22,416 bases of DNA. Origin: Candidatus Zixiibacteriota bacterium. GTDB taxonomy: Bacteria; Zixibacteria; MSB-5A5; GN15; PGXB01. Shown in pieces: positions 7,151 through 14,098 of the stretch; positions within the stretch are counted from its first letter, which is position 1; each line of letters begins with the position of its first letter. The stretch is from positions 1,679,076 to 1,701,491 of the forward strand of contig LS998015.1 of assembly GCA_900498245.1 (NCBI GenBank), in the 5' to 3' direction. The position numbers and the translations under genes were made by a program. The notes below the pieces were generated by a model. It was not told the DNA's origin, did no database searches, and saw nothing but the letters and a program-made list of their open reading frames with translations.

Positions 7151-9879
7151 AAGACAAAACTCTATTTCTGGTTGACGGCTCGGCCATATTTTATCGGGCG
7201 TATTTCGCTTTCATTCGCAATCCCCTGATAAACTCCAAAGGCGAAAATGCCTCCGCGCCGTATGGTTTTATCAATTCCCTTCTGAAAATAATAAGAGATG
7301 AAAATCCCGATTATATGGCGGTCGCCTTCGATACCAAGGCCCCGACATTCCGGCATCAAATGTATGATGAATACAAATCGACCCGCGCCAAGATGCCGGA
7401 TGAACTGGTGGCCCAATTGCCGCGGATACGGGAGGTCACGGAGGCCCTGAATTTGCCGGCGCTGGAAAAGGAGGGATATGAAGCGGATGACATAATCGGG
7501 ACCCTGGCAAAAGAGGCGGAGAAGCAGGGGTTACATGTCTGGATCGTATCGGGCGATAAAGATTTGTTCCAATTAGTATCCGACCGGATCAGAATGTACA
7601 ATCCGCAAAAGGGGTCTTTGCCGGCGGAAAAATTGGATCGTGACGGGGTAATTGCCAAATTCGGGGCCCCCCCGGAAAAAGTTGTCGATGTTCTTTCTCT
7701 CATGGGCGATTCTTCGGACAACGTGCCGGGAGTGCCGGGTGTGGGGCCAAAAACCGCGATTGCATTAATAGAGGAATTCGGCAGTGTCGAGAATGTCTTG
7801 AAAGAAGCCGCAAGTATCAAGGCCAAAGCAACCCGAACCAAGATTCTGGAAAATATCGATAAAGCCAGGTTATCCAAAGAACTGGTTACGCTGGATACTT
7901 CCGTCCCCATAGAATTTTCGCTCGAAAAGATGAAAAGGGGCAAAATCAATTTTGAAAAGGCCAAGAAGCTTTTTTTGGAGCTGGAATTCACATCGCTTCT
8001 GGAGCAATTGGCGCGTGAATCTTCGGAACTCTCCCTGGCGCCACAAAATCAAGAGGAGATCTTCAAAAGCAGTTCCAGAAAAGCCGATTATATTTGTCTC
8101 GATACGATGGAGAAACTTCGAAATGCTTTGGCCAAATTGTCCCAAGCGAAGGAAATCGCCATAGATACAGAAACTACCTCGCTGAATCCGCTTCAATCAG
8201 ACCTGGTCGGTATTTCACTTTGCGCCTCGGCGGGGACCGCATATTATATCCCGGTCGGTCATGTCGAAACGAATAAGAATATACCGATTAATGAGGCCAG
8301 AGAAATCCTGAACAGACTTTTCCTTGACAGGAAAATACAAAAATTCGGTCAAAATATTAAATTTGATATCGAGGTCCTTCGCAGGGCGGGATTCGAGATT
8401 GAACCGATATCTTTTGACACCATGCTGGCCTCATATGTAATAAATCCCTCGGGGCGTCAGCATAATCTGAATCATCTGGCATTTGAGCACTTCAATTACA
8501 CCATGCAGCCGATTACGGACCTAATCGGTACAGGAAAAAAGCAAATTTCCTTTTCTCAGGTGGACGTGGATAAAGCCACCTTCTATTCGGCCGAGGACGC
8601 CGATTTTACCTATCGACTGCGCGGAATTCTGGCTCCCAAATTGGATGAATTAAAACTCAATAACCTTTTTTATAATATCGAGCTGCCCTTAATCAAGGTT
8701 TTAGCGGCAATGGAAGAGGCCGGCGTAAAAGTGGATACTTCCTTTTTGGGCGAGATGTCCAGAGATATGGACGGTCAAATTTCGAAATTGATGAAGGATA
8801 TCTTCGTCGAAGCCGGCGAGGAGTTTAATATAAACTCGACCCAACAGCTGTCCCGCATCCTCTTTGAAAAGTTGAAACTTCCCACCAAAGGCAAAACGGC
8901 CAAGAAGACGGGCTTTGCCACCGATGTCAAAGTACTGGAGGAACTGGCCGCGCTTCACAATCTCCCGCGTCTTATACTTGATTACAGGCAACTGATAAAA
9001 CTAAAGGGAACATATGTTGATGCAATCCCGGAACTCGTGAACGGTGAAACCGGCCGTGTTCATACTTCCTTCAATCAGACTATAGCCGCAACGGGGCGAC
9101 TTTCGTCGACGGACCCAAACCTTCAAAATATCCCGGTGCGCACGGAAATCGGGCGCGAAATCAGAAAGGCCTTTGTGCCGCGAGGCGATGAGTATTTGAT
9201 AATGTCATCCGATTATTCTCAAATCGAATTGAGAATTTTGGCTCACTTTTCGGAAGACAGGACTTTGATCCTCTCTTTTGAAAATGGGGAAGATATTCAT
9301 GCCCGGACGGCCGCGGAAGTTTTCGGAGTGGACATCAAGAATATATCCCCGGAAATGCGGCGCGCCGCGAAGACCGCCAATTTTGCCGTGATTTATGGAG
9401 TCTCGGCGTATGGGCTCTCGCAACAGACGGAGTTGGATGTCGGGCAATCGAAAGATTTTATCGATACCTATTTCTCCCGTTATCCGGGAATAAAAAAATA
9501 TATGGATGACACGATTGCCTTTGCCCGCAAAAATGGCTATGTAACGACTTTGTTCAATCGGATCAGGTACTTGCCGGAAATAAATGCGAAAAATTTTCAA
9601 GTCAGACAATTCGCGGAGCGGACCGCTATCAATACTCCCATTCAGGGGACGGCGGCGGATATGATTAAAATAGCCATGATCGGCATTTATGAAAAAATAA
9701 AAGGAATGAAATCAAAGATGATTCTTCAAGTCCATGATGAATTGGTGTTTGACGCCCATAAGAGTGAAATTGTGGACTTGATGACGATCGTTAAATCCGG
9801 TATGGAAAACGCGGTCAAACTCAAAGTCCCTGTGGTTGCAGATATTGGGACCGGCCCCAATTGGCTAAGCGCAAAATAG
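7147..9879 (+). CDS. polA: DNA polymerase I
   Basis: A 910-residue repair and Okazaki-fragment polymerase with all three domains. The 5' nuclease domain (about 1-290) begins LFLVDGSAIFYRAYFA and contains the helix-hairpin-helix GVPGVGPKTAIALI. The 3'-5' exonuclease domain (about 310-500) is apparently active: D340-x-E342 (AIDTETTS), the GQNIKFD motif and YSAEDADF. The polymerase domain has motif A with D689 (SSDYSQIELR), the O-helix with K742, F746 and Y750 (RRAAKTANFAVIYG), and motif C with D864 (QVHDELVFD). Phe at the O-helix position equivalent to E. coli F762 predicts discrimination against dideoxynucleotides. The start is GTG, overlapping the nadD stop. coaE follows after 14 nt. No truncation or frameshift was seen. 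Confidence 0.98.
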   Translation: MKDKTLFLVDGSAIFYRAYFAFIRNPLINSKGENASAPYGFINSLLKIIRDENPDYMAVAFDTKAPTFRHQMYDEYKSTRAKMPDELVAQLPRIREVTEALNLPALEKEGYEADDIIGTLAKEAEKQGLHVWIVSGDKDLFQLVSDRIRMYNPQKGSLPAEKLDRDGVIAKFGAPPEKVVDVLSLMGDSSDNVPGVPGVGPKTAIALIEEFGSVENVLKEAASIKAKATRTKILENIDKARLSKELVTLDTSVPIEFSLEKMKRGKINFEKAKKLFLELEFTSLLEQLARESSELSLAPQNQEEIFKSSSRKADYICLDTMEKLRNALAKLSQAKEIAIDTETTSLNPLQSDLVGISLCASAGTAYYIPVGHVETNKNIPINEAREILNRLFLDRKIQKFGQNIKFDIEVLRRAGFEIEPISFDTMLASYVINPSGRQHNLNHLAFEHFNYTMQPITDLIGTGKKQISFSQVDVDKATFYSAEDADFTYRLRGILAPKLDELKLNNLFYNIELPLIKVLAAMEEAGVKVDTSFLGEMSRDMDGQISKLMKDIFVEAGEEFNINSTQQLSRILFEKLKLPTKGKTAKKTGFATDVKVLEELAALHNLPRLILDYRQLIKLKGTYVDAIPELVNGETGRVHTSFNQTIAATGRLSSTDPNLQNIPVRTEIGREIRKAFVPRGDEYLIMSSDYSQIELRILAHFSEDRTLILSFENGEDIHARTAAEVFGVDIKNISPEMRRAAKTANFAVIYGVSAYGLSQQTELDVGQSKDFIDTYFSRYPGIKKYMDDTIAFARKNGYVTTLFNRIRYLPEINAKNFQVRQFAERTAINTPIQGTAADMIKIAMIGIYEKIKGMKSKMILQVHDELVFDAHKSEIVDLMTIVKSGMENAVKLKVPVVADIGTGPNWLSAK

Positions 9880-9893
9880 AAAAGAATTGAGAT

Positions 9894-10484
9894 ATGCTCA
9901 TCGGAATAACCGGTCAGATCGGTTCCGGGAAGACTGAAGTCGCCAGGCTTTTCCGCAAGCATCGGGCATTTGTCATTTCCGCCGACAAAATCGGACATGA
10001 TGTCGTTGACAACGACCCCAAAGTCCTCGGAAAATTGGTCGCCGCTTTTGGTCAGGGAATTATTAATTCGCGCGGCCGCCTGAACCGGAAACAGCTGGCG
10101 CAAATCGCTTTTTCATCAACTCGCGGGAAGGCGAAACTTGATTCTATTGTCCATCCACCTCTTCTCAAAGAGTTATCTCGCCAGGTGAGGAACGCTCAAA
10201 TAAGAAATAAACTGGTTGTTGTCGATGCTGCCCTACTGATTGAATGGGGCTGGCACAAAAAGGTCGATTATCTTTTGGTTGTGTTGGCTCCCAATCGGGC
10301 GAAAATTGCACGTCTGATGAATAAGGGGTATTCTCAGAGAGAGGCCCATAGCCGGCTTAAATCTCAGTTATCCGCAAGGCGATATCGTCAGGTCGCCGAT
10401 AGAGTAATTTATAATAATAAATCTCTTGCTGCACTTGAAGTTCAAGTAAAAGAAATCATTTCCGCCTTGACCAAAAAGGGTTGA
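9894..10484 (+). CDS. coaE: Dephospho-CoA kinase CoaE
   Basis: A 196-residue P-loop kinase that phosphorylates the ribose 3'-OH of dephospho-CoA, the last step of CoA synthesis. The P-loop GQIGSGKT is at residues 7-14. The family motif SADKIGHDVV ('DAD.iaH.l' type) follows, then DSIVHPPL and VVDAALLIEWG. The basic Arg/Ser lid region has RLKSQLSARRYRQVAD, and the C-terminus has the usual 'N..sl..L..qv'. Length is standard. It ends the compact ftsK-coaE run; the next gene has its own leader. coaE often lies beside polA in bacteria, which supports both calls. Confidence 0.96.
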   Translation: MLIGITGQIGSGKTEVARLFRKHRAFVISADKIGHDVVDNDPKVLGKLVAAFGQGIINSRGRLNRKQLAQIAFSSTRGKAKLDSIVHPPLLKELSRQVRNAQIRNKLVVVDAALLIEWGWHKKVDYLLVVLAPNRAKIARLMNKGYSQREAHSRLKSQLSARRYRQVADRVIYNNKSLAALEVQVKEIISALTKKG

Positions 10485-10508
10485 CTTTAGTCTATAAAAT
10501 CATATATT
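10481..10508 (+). promoter_or_regulatory. Candidate sigma-70-like promoter of the transketolase unit
   Basis: TTGACT at 10481-10486, overlapping the coaE stop codon, is followed after 16 bp by TATATT at 10503-10508. Each hexamer matches its consensus at five of six positions. Transcription from here would give a leader of about 45 nt before the transketolase ATG. Confidence 0.5.
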
Positions 10509-10559
10509 ACTACGAAAATTTAGTTACAAAATTCACAAACTTATGGATTCGGAGGAAAG

Positions 10560-12569
10560 ATGCCGCTCCTTGATTCCAAAACCGGGAAGGTTATTCGGGA
10601 TTACACGATAGAAGAATTGAAAGAGCGCGCCAATTACATGCGCGGTCTGGACATGATCTCACTCTGCTCGGCCCAATCGGGACATTCGGGCGGAACTCTA
10701 TCAATGATGGATATATTGTCGTGCCTTTATCTTAAGGTGGCGCGACACGACCCCAAAAATCCGCATTGGGAAGATCGGGACAGAATTATCTGGTCCGCCG
10801 GTCATAAGGCTCCGGCGTTGTATATTTCCCTGGCGGCGTCGGGATATTTTCCCGAAGAAGAACTGGCCAAACTGAGAATGCTGTATGCTCCTTTCCAGGG
10901 ACATCCGCACCGCAAGGATTTGGCCGGTGTTGAAATTTCCTCCGGCTCTCTCGGCCAGGGGTTTTCGGTGGCGGTAGGGAACGCGCTGGCCGCTAAATTA
11001 GATAAAAAGAATTACAAAGTTGTCGCCATAACCTCCGACGGCGAACATCAGGAAGGATCGATGTGGGAGGCGGCGATGGAAGCCGGTAATTTTAAATTGA
11101 ACAATCTGATAAATATCATTGATTTCAACCGTCTCCAAATTGACGGTACCGTTGAAGAAGTCCAATCAATCGAGCCGTTCGCCGACAAATATCGGGCTTT
11201 TAAATGGGATGTTATCGAAATTGATGGTCACAATCATGAACAAATTCTCGACGCCTTAAATAAGGCCTGGAACTCCAAAGAGAAGCCGACTTTGATTCTT
11301 GCCCGCACCATAAAAGGGAAGGGCGTGAGTTTCATGGAAAATGTAGTCGGCTGGCACGGCAAACCGCCTAACAAAGAGGAAATGACCAAGGCTCTTGCTG
11401 ATCTAAAATTGAGTGACAAGTTTGATATTAACAAATTTTTCAGCGTCGGCAGTGAATGGCAGACAAAAGTCGAGAAAAGACTTGAAGCCAAATTGCCGAA
11501 ATTCAAGAAAGATTACTGGTGGAACAAGCAGTCCAATATGAAAGTGGATATGGACCCCACCCGCAAAGGCATGGGACGGGCTTTGGACGAGTATGGCAAT
11601 GATGAACGAATTGTCTGTATCGGCGCCGATATTTCCGATTCCATTACCATTTCCGATTTTTATAAGAAACACCCCGAACGCAAAAATCGCTGGATATCGG
11701 TGGGCGTTGCCGAGCAGGGTGGGACGACTGTCGCGGTCGGTTTGGCCAAAGAGGGGAAAATCCCGGTATTCGGCACATATGGAGTCTTTTCATCGGCGCG
11801 CAATCTTGATCAATTACGGGTCTCAATCTGCTACGGTGATTTCAATGTCCTAATTGTCGGGGCTCACGGGGGAGTGTCCGTAGGTCCGGATGGCGCCACT
11901 CATCAGGAACTGGAGTCACTATTTCAAATGTGCGGCCTGCCCAATATGAATGTGGCAGTACCGGCCGACTCCGTTGAAACCAAGAAGATGACAAAAGCCA
12001 TGTTATTTGACATAGTCGGACCCAAGTACATTAGATTCGCCCGCGAAGCGACGCCGATCGTTTCTGACGAAAATACTCCATTTAAGTTCGGTGTTGCCAA
12101 CGTCTACCGTTTTCGGGGCGAGAAGGAGAGTTTCAAAGACGCCTTTGAGGTCAAGCTTTCCACCGATTACAAATCGGAAAACGAAGATCTTACCATAATT
12201 TCCTGTGGCCCGGAAACGCCGGAAGCTCTCAGAGCCGCATGGATTCTGAAAGCCGATTATGGATTGGAAACTCGTGTCATTAATTTGCATACCGTGAAAC
12301 CGATGGACAAGCAAGCCGTACTTAAGGCCGCCAAAGAGACGGGAGCAATTATAACGGCTGAGGAACATCAGGTCGGCGGACTTGGCAATCAAATTGCCGC
12401 CACAGTTCTCGAGGAAATGGGATCAGTCGGAAAATCTTTACCATTCGGAATGGTGGGAGTCAAGAACAGGTTTGGTGAGTCCGGACTTCCCTGGCAACTG
12501 GTGAAGGAGTTTGAGGTTTCGGCAGAGTATATTGCCGATAAGGCCCGTAATCTTCTTAACTTGAAATAA
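10560..12569 (+). CDS. tkt: Transketolase
   Basis: A 669-residue thiamine-diphosphate enzyme that moves two-carbon ketol units between sugar phosphates in the non-oxidative pentose phosphate pathway. The N-terminal PP domain (about 1-280) has GHSGG, the HxxP-type GHPHRKDLAG, and a TPP/Mg motif starting at D160-G161-E162 and ending at N190 (IIDFN). The Pyr domain (about 325-500) carries the conserved catalytic glutamate E385 in VGVAEQ. The C-terminal domain has ISCGPETPEA. Both halves are fused in one polypeptide. The glycine usual before 'DGE' is Ser159, a change seen in some family members and not expected to inactivate the enzyme. Ribosome binding site GGAGG 10551-10555 is 4 nt before ATG. 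The aminotransferase lies downstream in the same apparent unit. Confidence 0.95.
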   Translation: MPLLDSKTGKVIRDYTIEELKERANYMRGLDMISLCSAQSGHSGGTLSMMDILSCLYLKVARHDPKNPHWEDRDRIIWSAGHKAPALYISLAASGYFPEEELAKLRMLYAPFQGHPHRKDLAGVEISSGSLGQGFSVAVGNALAAKLDKKNYKVVAITSDGEHQEGSMWEAAMEAGNFKLNNLINIIDFNRLQIDGTVEEVQSIEPFADKYRAFKWDVIEIDGHNHEQILDALNKAWNSKEKPTLILARTIKGKGVSFMENVVGWHGKPPNKEEMTKALADLKLSDKFDINKFFSVGSEWQTKVEKRLEAKLPKFKKDYWWNKQSNMKVDMDPTRKGMGRALDEYGNDERIVCIGADISDSITISDFYKKHPERKNRWISVGVAEQGGTTVAVGLAKEGKIPVFGTYGVFSSARNLDQLRVSICYGDFNVLIVGAHGGVSVGPDGATHQELESLFQMCGLPNMNVAVPADSVETKKMTKAMLFDIVGPKYIRFAREATPIVSDENTPFKFGVANVYRFRGEKESFKDAFEVKLSTDYKSENEDLTIISCGPETPEALRAAWILKADYGLETRVINLHTVKPMDKQAVLKAAKETGAIITAEEHQVGGLGNQIAATVLEEMGSVGKSLPFGMVGVKNRFGESGLPWQLVKEFEVSAEYIADKARNLLNLK

Positions 12570-12621
12570 TTTTGAAATTCGCAGGCGGAAGCCTTATATG
12601 GCACCGTCATGGGAGATAAAT

Positions 12622-13785
12622 ATGAAATACGCTGAAAGATTAAAGAGACTCGGAACCGAGACCGCATTTGAAGTCTTAGTGCGGGCCAAGGGGCTTGAAG
12701 CAAAGGGGATGGAAGTTATCCATCTCGAAATTGGGGAGCCTGACTTTGATACTCCAAAACATATATCAGAGGCAGGTATCAAAGCCATTCGTGACGGTTA
12801 TACGCATTATAATCCGGCCGCAGGATTTCCCGAAATCAGGAAGATAATTTCCGATGAAATCAATAAAACTCGCGGGATAAAGTCCAATCCCAATCAGGTG
12901 GTCATAACTCCCGGGGGTAAGCCAATAATTTTCTTCACAATTATGGCTCTGGTCGATGAGGGTGATGAGGTTATTTACCCCAATCCGGGTTTCCCAATTT
13001 ATGAATCAGTGATCGAATTTTTGGGGGCGAAAGCGGTTCCTATACCGCTTCGCGAGGAAAACGATTTTCGGCTCGATGTCAAAGAGCTGCGCAAGTTGGT
13101 GACGCCCAAAACCAAACTGCTGATTATTAATTCTCCCCAGAATCCGACCGGCGGTGTGTTGACTCACGCCGACCTCGAAGAAATAGCTCGAATCGCAAGG
13201 GAGCATGATATTTGGATTCTCTCCGACGAAATTTATTCGCGGATCATCTATGAGGCCAAATTCGAATCGGTGTCTCAATTTGTGCCGGAGCGCACCATTA
13301 TTCTCGATGGTATGTCCAAGACTTATGCCATGACCGGCTGGCGATTGGGCTACGGAATCATGGAAGAGAAATTGGCCTCGTGGATTTCGCGTCTATGTAC
13401 CAATGATCATTCTTGTACCGCCGCTTTTTCCCAGATTGCGATGGGGGCGGCTATTACCGGTCCGCAGGATGATTCTCAAGCAATGGTCGCAGAGTTCAAG
13501 CGTCGCCGTGATGTCATTGTAGAGGGCTTAAATAAAATCAAGGGATTCTCCTGCAAGAAGCCTTTGGGCGCTTTCTATGCTTATCCCAATGTCCAGGGTA
13601 CCGGGTGGAAATCAAAGGAATTGGCCGATTATTTGCTGGACAACTTTGGAGTAGCCGCTTTGTCGGGCACGGCGTTCGGTCACCTTGGAGAAGGCTATAT
13701 GAGATTTTCATATGCTAATTCCGTTGAAAATATAAAAAAGGCCCTGGCCAAGATTGAGCAGGGGGTAGCAAGTCTCAAGCACTAG
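12622..13785 (+). CDS. Class I/II pyridoxal-phosphate aminotransferase
   Basis: A 387-residue fold-type I aminotransferase of the AspC/AspB-like family, which exchanges amino groups between amino and keto acids. It shows HLEIGEPDFDTP near the start, the cofactor-contacting NSPQNPTGG, the Asp/Tyr motif LSDEIYSRI, and the PLP Schiff-base lysine K233 in DGMSKTYAMTGWRLGY. A C-terminal substrate-binding arginine is in EGYMRFSYAN. The start at 12622 is preferred because GGGAG (12611-12615) is 6 nt upstream and it aligns with usual family starts. An in-frame ATG at 12598 would add eight residues. Aspartate, alanine or aromatic substrates are all possible; the sequence does not decide. It is followed by a strong terminator. 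Confidence 0.9.
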   Translation: MKYAERLKRLGTETAFEVLVRAKGLEAKGMEVIHLEIGEPDFDTPKHISEAGIKAIRDGYTHYNPAAGFPEIRKIISDEINKTRGIKSNPNQVVITPGGKPIIFFTIMALVDEGDEVIYPNPGFPIYESVIEFLGAKAVPIPLREENDFRLDVKELRKLVTPKTKLLIINSPQNPTGGVLTHADLEEIARIAREHDIWILSDEIYSRIIYEAKFESVSQFVPERTIILDGMSKTYAMTGWRLGYGIMEEKLASWISRLCTNDHSCTAAFSQIAMGAAITGPQDDSQAMVAEFKRRRDVIVEGLNKIKGFSCKKPLGAFYAYPNVQGTGWKSKELADYLLDNFGVAALSGTAFGHLGEGYMRFSYANSVENIKKALAKIEQGVASLKH

Positions 13786-13806
13786 ACTCAAGTTTTTGAA
13801 AAATTG

Positions 13807-13860
13807 TCCGATTTTTATGCAGTAGATGGAGTGATTTACGCATAGAAATCGGATTTTTTT
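13807..13860 (+). terminator. Intrinsic terminator after the aminotransferase
   Basis: The left arm TCCGATTTTTATGC (13807-13820) pairs with GCATAGAAATCGGA (13840-13853) over 14 bp with a single G-U wobble, around a 19-nt loop. Seven T follow at 13854-13860. It closes the tkt-aminotransferase unit. Confidence 0.9.
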
Positions 13861-14022
13861 ATGTTGACATTATTTTTTGCAAAGTCTAACTTCTTATCAC
13901 AGTGGGAATTAGTGATTTCCGCAACCGGGAAAAGCTTCTTTACGGATTTTGTTTGGGAAGGGCATTTTGGGTTTGACTTTAAAGTTGTTTGTCTAAATAA
14001 CTAAGGTAGTCGACCAAAACAC

Positions 14023-14039
14023 AAGGAGGTGAAAGGAGG
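14023..14039 (+). promoter_or_regulatory. Tandem Shine-Dalgarno-like motif far upstream of the receptor start
   Basis: AAGGAGG occurs twice at a 10-nt period (14023-14029 and 14033-14039). The first copy, as AAGGAGGTGA, is fully complementary to the canonical 16S rRNA 3' end. The receptor start at 14091 is 51 nt beyond the second copy and has its own SD, so this motif does not serve that start directly. Confidence 0.55.
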
Positions 14040-14056
14040 CAAATAATCTCATTTCA

Positions 14057-14098
14057 TTGTTAACCTTTAACCTTATGGAGGGTATCCAAGTTGAATAG
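14057..14098 (+). other. Possible leader peptide ORF overlapping the receptor start
   Basis: A 13-codon frame runs from TTG 14057 (internal ATG at 14075) to TAG 14096-14098, encoding LTFNLMEGIQVE after the start. It overlaps the first eight bases of the receptor gene in another frame. It lies downstream of the tandem SD motif, but the spacing of 17 nt to TTG is long. It could couple translation to the receptor, or be chance. Confidence 0.2.
14077..14082 (+). promoter_or_regulatory. Ribosome binding site deciding the TTG start of the receptor
   Basis: GGAGGG lies 8 nt before TTG 14091. No ATG or GTG is available in frame after the in-frame stop TAA at 14061-14063, so this site supports TTG as the true start. 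Confidence 0.7.

Larger units (their letters stand above)
13861..14090 (+). promoter_or_regulatory. Untranslated leader/control region of the TonB-receptor cassette
   Basis: This 230-nt stretch holds no recognised gene. TTGACA at 13864-13869 is followed after 17 bp by TAACTT (13887-13892), a possible promoter with a weak -10. A second candidate is TTGACT at 13973-13978 with TAAATA 15 bp on; this TTGACTTTA string also occurs in front of tkt. A perfect 10-bp palindrome ACTTTAAAGT lies at 13976-13985. Short GGAA/TTCC segments at about 13903-13938 could form alternative small hairpins. The later part carries a tandem SD motif. No known riboswitch consensus was recognised. Confidence 0.4.

Noticed and set aside
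7356-7991. 211-codon minus-strand frame inside polA
   Set aside because: Low-complexity Ser/Arg-rich translation opposite highly conserved polA coding sequence; a shadow of the real gene.
13894-13945. Resemblance to a cobalamin riboswitch (GTGGGAAT ... CCGCAACCGGGAA) upstream of a TonB receptor
   Set aside because: Only fragments resemble the B12-box region. The characteristic GCCACTG box and the overall stem order are missing.
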